Source: Cristatella mucedo (taxonomy: Eukaryota > Bryozoa > Phylactolaemata > Cristatellidae). From it: DNA of 64,000 nucleotides. Shown here in pieces: positions 46,311-57,684 of the stretch. Made by a program: the position numbers and the translations under genes. The notes beneath the pieces were generated by a model. That model was not told the origin of the DNA. It searched no databases and worked only from the letters and a program-made list of their open reading frames with translations. Each line of letters starts with the position of its first letter. Position 1 is the stretch's first letter. The stretch is from NCBI GenBank assembly GCA_009760855.2, contig WPIO01000001.1, positions 12,571,501 through 12,635,500 on the forward strand. Reading direction: 5' to 3'.

Positions 46311-46949
46311 TGTCCACACAGTGGCAGCCTGGTAAACCGTTGTTGCCCGGCACACCGTCAGCGATTGCTGATATTGCTTGTGGTCCTTTTGTCGCCGCCT
46401 TCTCTCCGACAAGCATTTGCTAGCTCAGCGCTCAGCAGTCGGGCGTTACCTACAGGGCTAGCCAGCGCTGTTACCAGAGCCTCGCGAAGCAGACGGTAGT
46501 CATCCTTGATTCCCTTTGGCATGTAAGAATACACATAGAAGGTGTTTCCTTCCCGGAAGAGAGGCAGTTGTTTGTGCCAGATAGTCGGATTGACACCGTA
46601 CAGCTCGAGCCGCAGCTCTGAGTCAAGCAGCCAAGTTGCGAAGTCGTCACCGACTTGAAAATGCTCAAGCAACATTGCTGTCACCGCCGCCGCCGGAAAT
46701 AGCTTGTATTCTGAATTATCGCCGTGAACGGCACCGAACACCAGCCGACGAGAAACTCCACCAGTTTATTCGCCCTACACATGGAGCAGAGTGAAGCACG
46801 ACTCTCCTCGCCCCTCTCGCCCACCGGAGTCCCCAGAGTCCATTGTCAAAACAAATACTAATAGCACGTCCGGGCTGCTTACCACATCGGGTGTCATAGC
46901 CCACTCGCACAGCGATTAGGGGCAGTGTCATCAATTAAATAAAACCACA
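46311..46949 (-). mobile_element. Minus-strand fragment of a family-C-like LTR element
   Basis: Read on the minus strand: a 245-bp LTR (46949-46705), the post-LTR motif AGCTATTTCCGGCGG, then a gag start (open 46741-46358, true start probably at about 46678). Nothing of pol remains. The LTR has the same length and clear similarity to those at 56809 and 60553, but the gag differs strongly from that of element C. Confidence 0.75.
46705..46949 (-). repeat. Family-C-like LTR, minus strand (245 bp)
   Basis: In its own direction it begins TGTGGTTTTATTTAATTG and ends ATTCAGAATACA. It contains an AATAAA before the terminal GGTG..TCGGCT block, as in element C. The frame at 46716-46934 is an LTR translation. 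Confidence 0.85.
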
Positions 46950-47175
<226 letters not shown>

Positions 47176-47740
47176 CTTCTGCGGGCCCTACCTTGCAGTA
47201 ATTAAATCAAAGTTTTGCGGCTATCCTTCTGCCTATGCGCTGTACGTCCGACAGTCACCTTTTGCGTCTGCTACCGCGTGTAATGAATTTGAATATTTAC
47301 CTTCCCTGCTTAATATGCTCCTGCTTAAGACAGCCATTCTTGAATACCGTCTTTTTTGTTCACGTCTGGCTTTCTTGCTTACTTGAGCTCTATTCAGTGC
47401 ATTTAGCTGACCAAAATGTCTTCAAACTGACAGTCCTGGGCGTCACGACGTGATGAGGGATGTGTGCGTGCTTTTTTTGCTTGTCTAAAAGCAAGACACC
47501 ATGTATGTCATTCATATGACAGGTGCTTAGTGTGGTGAGAAGTTCTCTACTTTAATGTTTCTTTCTATCACCGAAGCAGCATCCCTAAGAACATAGCTGC
47601 TATCCAGATTCTTTAGGAAAGATTAGCTGCGTTCGGTGATTTATTCCTGCTGTCTTGTTTCGATTCACCGATCGCACTCAGTTGCTTTCTGGGCAAGTTA
47701 CAGCAGCAGACAATGCAATTGAACATGCTTAGCTGTTCGC
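47176..47740. other. Unit flank resumed after deletion
   Basis: This matches the flank around the element-A target site (as at 28270-28860), including GCGGCTATCCTTCTGCC, but lacks the FEM1 gene and intergenic stretch that should precede it. Confidence 0.6.
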
Positions 47741-48056
47741 ATGATTGGAGTACAGACCCTAGGCTTGCCGGCACACTGCCGCTGCAGGCAGACCGGTAAT
47801 GCCCTGAACTACTTCATGGTCCAACAGCTGGTGGCTGGGACGTAGGGACGGGCCCGTGCCCAATTGTGGTCTGGCGGCTGTCGTTTATCTCCAGGCCGGC
47901 TCTGTCCTCCAGACAGCTCACAGGATGAGTTGTTGCTCGGACGGAGTTGGGGACAGAAGCGAATCCATCCTGAGAGAGAGAGAGTGACAGAGAGGGACAA
48001 AGAGAGAGAGTGCGAGAGTGAGACGAAGAGAGAGACAAAGAGAGAGAGATAGAGAA

Positions 48057-48089
<33 letters not shown>

Positions 48090-50513
48090 AAGAGAGAGAG
48101 GGCGATAGAGAGAGAGACAAAGAGAGAGATCGAGAAAAAGAGAGATAAAGAGAGAGAGAGAGACAAAAAGAGAACAGCTGCGTTTCGGCAGACCGCAGCT
48201 GGAACAAGCGAGAATACATGCTCCTGACAACAAACACCGGTGTTCTGCCTGCTTCCGCCTACATACTTAGTTGGGAGAACATTATCAACTACAAACTTTT
48301 TCTGGGCGGGATCAGCTGTGTGGCCCGTGTAAAGATGAGTGTGAAAGTAAAACTGATGGAAGTACCAATCTCTAAATTCAAACGCAGCTGACTTCGCTGA
48401 ATGTCTGAATCAGTTTAAAAGATTTGCCAAGACACAAGCAGTCAGTGAATTGCAAAATTTTCTCCCACTATTCCTTTAACGTGGGGAGTACGCCGTATAT
48501 GAAGGCGTCCCTGACGAGGCTAAGAAAGACTATGCCACGGTAAGAAAAACGTTGCTGGCAGCATTCTAGTTGAATTGCTTCGATGCATACGAAGAATTTG
48601 CCTCGAGTCGCCTTGCAGAAGGCGAAAACGGGGATGTTCTTTGGTCGGACTTGAATTGGTGAATTAGCTGGCTTGACTGGTGGCTGACAATTTCGTCAAA
48701 TTCGCCTCTGTCGCTGGGCTACTGGAGGCCGCCAAGGGGCACCTCCAAGCCTCATGCAACCTCCCTGATATGCCGATGAAAATTTTTGTCGACAACCCTC
48801 GCGTCATAGTGAAGGCGAGCGGCACACCGAATGCGGCAGATAGTGGATTCGCATCTGTTTCTCGTTCAGGATGGCGTACCCAGGCGCCCACTTGCAGGGA
48901 TGTTGTGTGTTTCCTGTACAAGGCCATCAGGCACTTGAGCCGTGATTGTCCTTCTGACGCAGGGCTTAATGGTCACGGGAAGCTCAATTGAATCTGTAGG
49001 AGCAATTACAATCTCACTGCTAACTGCTCGGATCGGGCCTATGTACCAAAATGGCCAAAAAAGAATAGGCATAGCATGCATTACTTCCCCGGTGCTTTCC
49101 CCTCCTTTACAGCACGCCTTCCCTCGGTAGGTGTTCTCAACGAAAACTTCGGGGTGTCTTCGATGGTGAATACTGGGTGCTCGAGGTCCATCATTTCGTC
49201 GGCTTTTGCTAACCCGGTGAGGGTAAGGCAAGGGTGCGAGGACGTTGTAATATTGAAGGAAGTCACCACTGTCTGCAAGTCCAAGTGCGTCGCGACGGTA
49301 GCCCTTTTCGGGCGAACTATAGTGCTTCACTGATTTGTATCAGATGTCGTTCCTGGTTTCGGGTTACTGCTCGGTATGGATGCCATTTAATTTCTAGGTA
49401 GCGTGGTTATCGGTTTCTCTTCTTGTCAAGTTGATTTCTTTGGCCAAAAAAGAATTCCAGAGCCACACCAATGCCGTTCCGATGCATCGGTGGTGGCGTC
49501 TGCTGGTGCCAAACGGGCTGTAGCATCTTCGACCGATGACGTACTGATTGAGGACACGGACCTCAACGGCAGTATTCCATCGGGGACGCTAGTCAGTCAA
49601 GTGGTAGTAGACACATCGTCGTGTGGTTCCCCAATTGACGAACCATATCGCTTAGTACCTTTTCAAAGAGGAAAGTCGGTTACGAAAAAAACTGGGAAAG
49701 TTTATCAAGAAAGCTGGCTGCAGCTTTTTCTTGGTCATTGTGATGGCCTGATCCCTCTAACAGTCGTCGTACAGGCAAGCAAGTGCAAGGTGAGGCTCGT
49801 AATACACTACGGCGAACTAAATCGGTTTATTTTAAGTCACACGGCAGACGGTCTGTGTCTACCACTAAGCTCAAAGCGTAGCGACGGCTTGGCCAGAACG
49901 TGAGCATAATTTACCTTCGAAAAGCATACTTGCAGATGCATGTTAATCCTGCTCTCAGAATATATCAGGTCATGGAGTACAAGGCCGTTCGTACTAGCTT
50001 AGTCGACTAGGTTTCGCACGTAATGACGCACCGAAAAAAATGAGGGCGACTCGCACAAAGGTCCTTTCCGTGAATGAGTACGTAGTGGTACTAAGTCGTT
50101 TGTTAATGATATTGTCGTTAAGAACAGCTTCGTCTCAAATGCTGATATAATCGACTTGCTATGAACGGTCAGTTTGGAGGCGAAGCCTCCGGAAAGCCTA
50201 GTTGGCCGAAGGATTCGAAGATCCGCTGGCCACGTCGGTTAGGACCCAGTCTTTAGTTAAAATTTCTTAGCCGTGGCGATCGAATTGCCACTGCGATTTC
50301 GTGCCGACGATCCTATTTCAGTCAGTTGGAATGTACCGAATCTGGATAGTGGCATCATCTGGCGTGACGCCAGTACCGTGGCCGTCGGAACATGCTAGGA
50401 TATATGAAGAAGAATCGAAGCTAATACCTACTGGCTGCTAAAAGCTGACGACACAGTTCACATGAACCTTGCAGACCGGGGGACCGTCGCCAAAAGCCTG
50501 GATCTGGCTACTG
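47741..50513 (+). mobile_element. Family-B relic B4, 3' truncated
   Basis: Parts are: 5' LTR about 47741-48293 with a long GA-rich tract (47970-48175); gag relic 48294-49065; protease with NTGCSRSII (about 49165); RT to about 50215, where it jumps to RNase H; it ends in RNase H at 50513. The gag and protease are less damaged than in B1-B3, so this copy does not simply share their history. Its end is fused to the FEM1 upstream region (GAGTCCATTGCG), with integrase and 3' LTR lost. Confidence 0.8.
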
Positions 50514-50695
50514 TGAGTCCATTGCGAACGTTTGGTATTGTTCGTTCTGGAACCGTCTCCACGAGCTTTCAGTCGTTCTTCGCTCGCAGCCGAACCACCT
50601 TCATCGCTCACTTGCTGACGGTATAAGAACTTTCGTTATCCCATAACATCATTATCAGCAGAAGTTTTGAGCATAGCCGTATTGCTAGCGGGACA

Positions 50696-52859
50696 ATGGA
50701 AGAAGGAAAAGAAGCGCCGGATTTCTCAGCCAGTCTCCTCGCCCTGGATCCTACTGGCAAGGAAGAAGCACTCAAAGAGTTCTGCGAGGAGGTATTCATT
50801 GCTGCTGTAAATGGACAGCTTGCAGCGCTGAATCGTCTCCTCAGCTCCTGTACGCAAGAGTATCGAGACGCTGCTCTGCGTTTCTCCAAGAAGGCTGGCC
50901 TCGAGACACTTACTCCTCTTGTAGCAGCAGCTAAGATAGGTCGTCTAAAGATTGTCGAAGCTCTTGTAACAGACTTTAATGTTGATATTGATCAACCAGC
51001 CTCACTAATGATAGACAAAACCATAAATGCCGATGCTACCGCTCTTTGGTGTGCGGCAGCATGGGGCCACTTCGACGTCGTCAAAGTGCTCGTAGCCGCT
51101 GGCGCCCGTGTTAATCATGCGAGTGGTACAAGGTTTACGCCACTTAGGGCTGCTTGCCGCCTAGGCTACATGGATCTCATCCGTTACTTGATAAGTAATG
51201 GCGCCGACGTCAACTCAGTCGACGATCGTGGTTGCACGTGCCTCATGCTTGCATCCTTTCTCGGCAACGTTGACGTGGTTCGCTGTCTTGTTGAACACGG
51301 AGCGAATATAGATCCTAGTCATGATTGCGCTACATCTGCTTTGCATTTGGCAGCCGAGAAAGGAAAAATTGATATAGTGACCTATCTAATCTCACGAAAT
51401 GCTTCTGTGTCGACGGCCAACCCCCATTATGGCAGCAGCAGCCAACGGCAGAGTGGACATAGTGGAATGGTTGGCTGCGAAACTGTCTTGTGGTCCCAAG
51501 GATCGTTTAGAAGCAGACGAGCTTATTGCTGCTTCGCTCGCCAATTCCGGTAAGAATGTAAACTTGTCGAGGTCAGCCTTGGGCTGGAAGCCCTGCTAAT
51601 GCAGGAGCGAATTCTAGGTCTCCAGCACCCAGCAGTGGCTTACCATTTGAAATATCGAGCTGCTCGGCTTGCAGAAGCCGGAGACTGCAGCCGCGGCCTC
51701 AGACTTTTATTACGTGCCGCCCAGGCAAAGCTGAATAATGAGTTTTGTATTACTAACCAACTGTCACGAATCACCTAATCTTTTGGTTTTATGAGTGTTG
51801 TATTGCTTACTGTTGCGAATCACAAAATCATTTGGTTCCATGTTCGAGGCAGGGGAGCCAATACCTTGCACTCTACTGAAAAGGGCAATGGAGCTGCTGT
51901 GTCTAGACATTAGCCATGCTCGTGTATAGAATAGCGACGGAGCTAAAATGGTGAGAACTGTTGCGAATCACAAAATCGTTTGGTTCCATGTTCAAGGCAG
52001 GGGAGCCAATACCTTGCACTCTACTGAAAAGGGCAATGGAGCTGCTGTGTCTAGACATTAGCCATGCTCGTGTATAGAATAGCGACGGAGCTAAAATGGT
52101 GAGAATCTTGCATTTTTTTTGACGCGCCATGCATCCGATCATCGGGCTCCAGCAGCTTGCGGCACCTTCTGTCGTCGTCGTTGTAACAGGCCTGATTTCG
52201 ATTTTGATTTCCTTTCAATGCGATCGCTTTGCGCTCGTCGGTCTGGTCTGACACTTGTTGGTCGTTTTTACTGCACTTCGCATTTGTAGGCTGTGGAATT
52301 CAACATAGAGGCGATGCTGAACTTCGTGGCATTTGCCACGCAGTCTCTGCTCTCCGAAGTGGAAATCTTTGACCTTCACCGTGTCACCTATCGTTTCTGC
52401 AAGATGGACGTTCGACTGGGCAACGGCTTGAGTCTCCTGCACATAGCTGTGAGCCACTGGACGGGTGCTGATTTTGACACGGGCGATGAGTTCAACTTTC
52501 CCATCAGTGATGTTGCAGGCTGGCTTCTCGAATGCGGGCATAGTGCCGACTGCCGTGATAGTAATGGCGACAATCCGCTTCACTTTGCCGTCCAGCTCCA
52601 CAACCCAATGAACGATTTCACAAAGCTGCACGACATAATCATGCTTATCTTCAAGTACGGCGGGCATCTAGACTGCGCAAACGTGCACGGCAAAACGGCC
52701 CTGCAGTGTTGTGCAACCGGCATCGCCGAGGTTATCCTCAGGCGGCAAATTAAGCCGCGACTGATGTGCTTAGCGGCTAGGGCTGTCAAGCGAACCGGTT
52801 CTAGCACCTACGAGGGTGTGCTGCCGAAAGACCTTCTGGACTTCGTGAACCTGCACTGA
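50696..52859 (+). pseudogene. FEM1: FEM1 copy D, broken mosaic
   Basis: The start and first 240 codons (50696 to about 51415) are very close to copy A. An 11-base net loss at about 51418-51430 then shifts the frame. A deletion of roughly 170 bases at about 51569 removes the segment around LSFNYMHAAM. Further stops follow, and the end of exon 1 is present twice (51811-52106). Exon 2 (52290-52859) is fully open, with LMCLAARAV and LDFVNLH, but diverged from copy A about as much as copy C is. No full-length protein can be made. A short peptide from exon 1 remains possible. Confidence 0.85.
51811..52106 (+). repeat. 148-bp tandem duplication at exon 1 end of FEM1 copy D
   Basis: Two near-identical 148-bp copies (51811-51958 and 51959-52106) span the end of exon 1 and the splice donor (ATGGTGAGAA). 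The duplication therefore gives two candidate donors. A more decayed partial copy precedes them. Confidence 0.85.
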
Positions 52860-53479
52860 GAGTTGTAGGAGTAAGCTTCGGCGGCCAGTGCCACCATTTC
52901 GTGCTCTCGTGTTACCTCAGCTGCCGTGTCATAGCACTCGTGTAGTGCTGCAGTCTCTCCTCTGGTCTCTCATCTCCGAGCCGACTTTTTCTCATCTGCT
53001 TTTGTGCACGCGACGTTGCTCTGTTTTTATTTGTTGCTGTTGGCATTCACCTCTCGGCCTTAAAGAGCCGTTGGGCAGGTGGCCGGCACTTTGCGTTGGG
53101 TGTACTAGTGGATACGCTGTCATGACCATATGCCTAAGCTGACTCGTTGAGCCGCTGCCTGACACGAGAGAGCTGCGCTTCTTTTGAAGACAGCCGTGAC
53201 ATTGCATCTGAAGCGTCCCTGCGGCTCCATTCTCCTATCGCAACATGGCACGGTGTAAAGAGCAACGTCATTCGAGCTTCGACTCAGTGCAATTTTCAGT
53301 ATTCCGAAAGCCTCGAGGGCAGCTCGGCCTTTGCTCGTGCTCGATGTGTATTTCTTGTAGCTTTTTCTCATTTGTAGCAGCAAGCCTTGAAATGTAGAGC
53401 ACGAGTACTTGCATGTGCATGTACTCGTGCTCACATTTAGATTACCAAGTAAACGGAATTATGGTAGCAGACAGGCTGT
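52860..53479. other. 3' flank of FEM1 copy D
   Basis: Homologous to 4003-4690 but much diverged. The AATAAA is lost and the small antisense frame is disrupted. Confidence 0.6.
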
Positions 53480-53980
53480 ATCCATCGGTTCGCTTCAAGG
53501 TGCGCCCTCGCCTTGAAGGCCTATGGTTTACCTCAGACATCAGACCAAGCATCGTACCACCCGCTCCTCGGAATCCATCAGTCTACAAATACCTCGTACA
53601 AATCTCAAATCCTTTGGAGACCGTGCATTTAGTTCGTATGCTCCCACAGCCTTGATATCCCTCTTGACTTGCGTCAGAACATCCCCTGACCTGACCACAT
53701 TTAAAAACACACCTATTTAGGACAGCATTTAGTCTGTCCCTGTGATTTGTCCTTCATGTGCATATGCGTGCTGACACTGTGAATACTGCCACTAACCACA
53801 TTTGCATGCTGACCCTGCGCATGTCACCTCTAACTATGTTATTCATTTTGTTCGTTTACCTAGCATGATATTACTTACCATTTAATTGCATTTCCCTTTG
53901 CAGCAAATGTAAAGAGCCCAGAGAGAGATTGAGTTCTCTCTTATGGTGCTTCTGCAAGTGCATGATTATTATTATTAATG
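53480..53980 (+). pseudogene. LINE 3' end (CR1/L2-like), better preserved copy
   Basis: Translation gives LKSFGDRAFSSYAPTAL followed by PDLTTFKNTPI (about 53605-53720), the classic end of CR1/L2-type ORF2. A short ATT repeat tail follows at about 53966-53979. It abuts the flank of FEM1 copy D directly, unlike in units 1-3. Confidence 0.65.
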
Positions 53981-54274
53981 CAATATTTTTGCTGGACCAA
54001 TAGACTTGAGACCTCTGCAGCTGTGCCAAATAGCCTATGGTTTGGTGCAGACCTTTTTTGGCTAGGACTACCAAACAAAAACTTGAAAACACATGCAAAT
54101 GATGACTTTTTGTTCGTCGACTGGCTTACGAGGGCTGTTTTGGGTCGTACCGGCCTGTCTTAGTCAAGTCTAGATTCAATATGAAGTTAGCTGAATCACA
54201 GATGCACAGACCAAAGATGCTGGCTGATGCAGACCGTCCAAAATCCTAAGCGCTCCCAGGTCCACCTTGCCTAC
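53981..54274. other. Displaced unit flank
   Basis: Homologous to 5475-5770 of unit 1, but here it follows the LINE tail instead of preceding it. No gene seen. Confidence 0.55.
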
Positions 54275-54625
54275 TGATCTGGCAGGGTCTGGTTGTGGTT
54301 TGATCCGCGAAGCAGAGCCAGCCGATGCCCAACAACAAACTGTTTGTTCCCGCGCAGTGCCTCGAGGTGCACCACCCTTCTCACCCTTGACTGCCCTCCC
54401 TCCATCGGCGTACCGTCCTCGCCCACTCCCTCCCAATCACAACTCATCCCGTGAGTTGGCTGGAGGACAAAGCCGGCCTGTGGATACACCACAGACGTCA
54501 GATCGCTGCTGACAGCCGGCTTGTCCTTATGCCACAGCCACCAGCTGTCAGACCCTGGGTAGGCTCCGGGAGCTACCAGTCTGCCTGCAGCTGCAGTTGC
54601 CGAGCGATACGAACCAACCAAATTC
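54275..54625 (-). repeat. Family-B-like LTR, minus strand
   Basis: It aligns on the minus strand with the family-B LTR core (CAGCTGGTGGCTG.., GGCCGGCTTTGTCCTCCAG). Both edges are uncertain. Confidence 0.55.
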
Positions 54626-56316
54626 CCCTCGATCTCAAGGATCAGCATCATTGGCATGCCATCCGGTCAAAACATAGTCATGGTATCGGTGAGGAAGTGT
54701 CACAGCCTGTCGGGGCCGCTGTCGTGGTTCAGCTCTGTAGCCTTCAGATGCTGGGGGCGCCTCCTCCTGCCCTGGTACTAGACACAAGTCGCAGACGTGG
54801 CAACGCACACCGTCGATCTCGATTCCAACACACTGGCCCTTGCTGGTCACCGTGCCCATGGGCCACTCGGTCGTGCAACGAGGGCCGGCGGGCTTCACAA
54901 AAACTCACTGGCCGATCGCGTATTGAGCATTTGTCGAGCTCTGATTTGTCTGTGACCCGAAGAGGGGGCATGTTCACCCATAGAAGTTTTGAGTAACTGC
55001 AGGCCGGGCGAAGCCAGCCTGCGACTTGGAAATGCCCGATCAGCTGCCAGCACTACGAAAACAGCTGCCGTCGCAATGGGGCATCGGGCAATGGGCTCAC
55101 CACGTTGTCGCGTTGCCAACGAAGCTCCTCATCTTCCTCCGGCCTGTATACGCGAAGCCGAAGAACCCCTTCCGCCAACTAGTCTTTCCGGCGGCTTCGC
55201 TTCCAAACCAAATGTTCGTAGCAAGTCGATTACTTAAGCATTTGAGACGACGCTATTATTGACAACAATATCGTCAACAAACAAATCAGTACCAGTATGA
55301 ACTCGTTCATTCATGGAGAGGACCTTTGTCAGAATCGTGGTCTTTATTGTCGGGGCGGCATTAAGCCCGAAAGCTAGTCGTGGTGAGGCAGTACCGACGG
55401 TCTTTGTACTCTACGACTTGATATTGTCCGAGAGCAGGATTACCATGCACCTGCAAGTATCCTTTTCGCAGTTGAATTGTGCTCACGCTCTCGCCCAGCC
55501 AGCACCATGCCCTGACCTTAGTGCTACACACATCGCCGCTTGCCGTGTGACTTGAGATAAACTGATTTAGTTATCGGTACTCCATTATGGGCCTTACTTT
55601 GCCCTTACTTTCCTGCACGACGGCTATTAAAGGGATCAGGCCACCACAATGACCAGCGAATGGCTGCAATCAGCCTTCCTTGATCCACTCTTCCACTTCC
55701 TTTTCGTAATCTGCACGAATTTTCTCTTCCACACGGTACTAAGTGATATGGTTCGTCTATTTGGGGACGGCACAACGATTTGTCCACTCTCACTTGACTG
55801 ACCTGCGCCCCTGATGGAATACTGCCTTGAAGTCGGTGTCCTCAATTAGTTCGTCAGCGGTCGGTGATGTTACAGCCCGTTTGACACCAGCAGACGCCAC
55901 TGCTACGGCCTCGGAACGGCACTGTACTGGCTATGGAATTCCCGTTTGGCACATGAATTTAACTTGGCCGCCGGAGGGACCGATAATCACTCCGCTTAGG
56001 AGTTCAATGGCATCCATACCGAGTAGTGACCCAAAACCAGGAACGACATCTGACACAAGGCAGTCCAGCACTATGGTTCGTACGCAGAGGGCTACCATCC
56101 CGACGCACGTGGACTAGCAGGCAGCGGTGGCTTCATTCATCATCACGACCTCCTCGCACGCTCGTCTAACCCTCGCAGAGCCTGCAAGCGTCACCGAAAT
56201 GACGGACCTCGAGCACCCAGTATCCACGAGCGCAGACGCCTCGGAGTTTTTGTTGAGGACACGTACCCAGGGAAAGTGTGTCAAAAAGGAGGGGAAAGCA
56301 CCGGCGCAGTAATGCA
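54275..56316 (-). mobile_element. Minus-strand A/B-like LTR element relic, internally deleted
   Basis: Read on the minus strand: protease with LVDTGCSRSVIS (about 56290-56100); protease-RT linker and RT (to about 54997) with frameshifts; a deletion taking out RNase H and most of integrase; integrase tail (CVGIEIDGVRCHVCDL, about 54840-54790); then a family-B-like LTR (about 54625-54275). Protease matches element A best, while the LTR matches family B. The 5' part is missing because another element starts at 56317. Confidence 0.8.
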
Positions 56317-56660
56317 TGTGTTGTGTGAGGCTGCTGCTTCCCGGCCGCTAGTACATGCCCCACCGCCTCTTTCCCCGCCTGCGGCGGGTGGTTGAACCAA
56401 GCAGCCTTTGACGTCAGCATGTGGCCCGCCACAGATACCCGCCTGCGGTGGGTGATTGAACCAAGCAGCCTTTGACGTCAGCATGGGCCCCACCAAAGAT
56501 GCACTCACGCATCTGTAGTGAGTCAGCCCCAGCTCGTATATGTACCCCACTGGGGAATAAAGAAGGAGAGTCTCGTTCACCGCTTACGTTCGCCCGCTCG
56601 TGTCTTCGTGTCTCCGTGAGACTCCACTAGCGCTGCAGCCGGAGACACAGTAACATAACA
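56317..56660 (+). repeat. 5' LTR of element G
   Basis: It ends CATAACA directly before the primer site. The left edge at TGTGTTGTG is the likely start. It contains two 64-bp repeats (56374-56437, 56438-56501), a TATA-like GTATATGTA near 56535 and AATAAA near 56558. Confidence 0.7.
56374..56501 (+). promoter_or_regulatory. Two 64-bp LTR repeats, each with TGACGTCA
   Basis: Each repeat starts CCCGCCTGCGG and carries the palindrome TGACGTCA (56409-56416 and 56473-56480), the CRE/ATF consensus. Duplicated sites upstream of the TATA-like motif suggest an LTR enhancer; this is inferred. Confidence 0.5.
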
Positions 56661-56677
56661 TTGGTAGCAGAGAATGG
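56661..56677 (+). other. Primer-binding site of element G
   Basis: TTGGTAGCAGAGAATGG follows the LTR by one base before TGG, the normal layout for a tRNA 3'-end primer, in contrast to elements A, B and C. The tRNA is not identified. Confidence 0.6.
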
Positions 56678-56681
56678 CTAC

Positions 56682-56808
56682 TTCATGCATCTTGTACGAG
56701 TAAGTTATAACCGTTTCTAACTGTCGAGGCGCTCGTCGTATATCTGGAACTGGAAAGCGAGAAGCGAACGATAAAAGAAGTCAAGGAAGCTTTAAAGGAG
56801 GCTTTCTC
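56682..56808 (+). pseudogene. gag of element G, 5' piece
   Basis: A helical, charged segment (LELESEKRTIKEVKEALK) runs up to the TTCTC where element C begins. It continues at 60798. Confidence 0.5.
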
Positions 56809-57053
56809 TGTGGTTTTATTTAATTGATGACACTGCCCCTGGTCGCTGTACGAGTGGGCTGTGACACTCCATGTGGTAAGCAACCCGGACATGCTATTAG
56901 TGTTTGTTTTGAAAAGGGAGTCGGGGGACTCCGGTGGGCGAAAGGGGCGAGAAGAGTTGTGCTTTGCCCTGCTCCGTGTCTAGGGACAATAAACTGGTGG
57001 TGTTGCCCGTCGGCTAGCGTTCTGTGTGGTTCGCGACGATAATTCAGACTACA
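56809..57053 (+). repeat. 5' LTR of element C
   Basis: 245 bp, with AATAAA near 56990. It is followed by AGCTACTTCGGCAG, the post-LTR motif shared with families A and B. Confidence 0.92.
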
Positions 57054-57069
57054 AGCTACTTCGGCAGTA

Positions 57070-57684
57070 ATGGACAACGTAAAGTTCAGCCACATCGTCA
57101 CTCAATTCAACTGCAGCGGAGACTTTGCGGGCTGTGTGGAAATGTTTGATCTGGTGGCAGAGATTCAAGGTATTGTCGCTGCCGACCGCCACAAATTCCT
57201 GCCCCTTTTTCTAACCGGCGGAGCGTTCGCCGTGTACCAAAGCATCGATGGACAGGCGAAGAAAAACTATACCATCGTAAAAGAGGCTCTTCTGGCTACA
57301 TTTTTGGCGGATAAATTTAAAGCTTATGAGGAGCTCACAACACAACGGCTCCAAGCTGGGGAACCAGTGGACGTATACGCATCGATTTTGGCCCGGCTGA
57401 CCGAATTGGTGAGTGCGGCGGCGAAGGATGACTTGACAAAATGCGCGTTCGTCACCGGCCTTCCAGAGGACATCCGAAAGCAGCTACGCGCGGCGTGTGA
57501 GCTCGACAAGATGGCGATTTCTGAGGTCGTTGAGAAGGCTCGAGCGCTTATGAGTTGCCAGGAGCTGAGCTACTCGGCCGCTGCTGAGGCACTAGGAGCT
57601 ACAGGCTCTCGCCCGACTCCACGGAAGCGCTTTTGTTTCTTCTGCAAAAAGGAACGGCACATAAGTCGCGACTGTCGTTCGTAG
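57070..57684 (+). CDS. gag: gag of element C, intact
   Basis: 204 residues from the ATG at 57070, the first ATG after the LTR, to TAG. It aligns with gag of element A (FAVYQSIDGQAKKNYTIVKE, AFVTGLPEDIRKQLRAA). One CCHC knuckle, CFFCKKERHISRDC, lies at the C-terminus; the second knuckle of element A is absent. No stop interrupts it. Pol follows in the -1 frame with a 52-nt overlap. The only slippery-like run there is C-AAA-AAG (57645-57651), which is not canonical. Confidence 0.8.
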   Translation: MDNVKFSHIVTQFNCSGDFAGCVEMFDLVAEIQGIVAADRHKFLPLFLTGGAFAVYQSIDGQAKKNYTIVKEALLATFLADKFKAYEELTTQRLQAGEPVDVYASILARLTELVSAAAKDDLTKCAFVTGLPEDIRKQLRAACELDKMAISEVVEKARALMSCQELSYSAAAEALGATGSRPTPRKRFCFFCKKERHISRDCRS

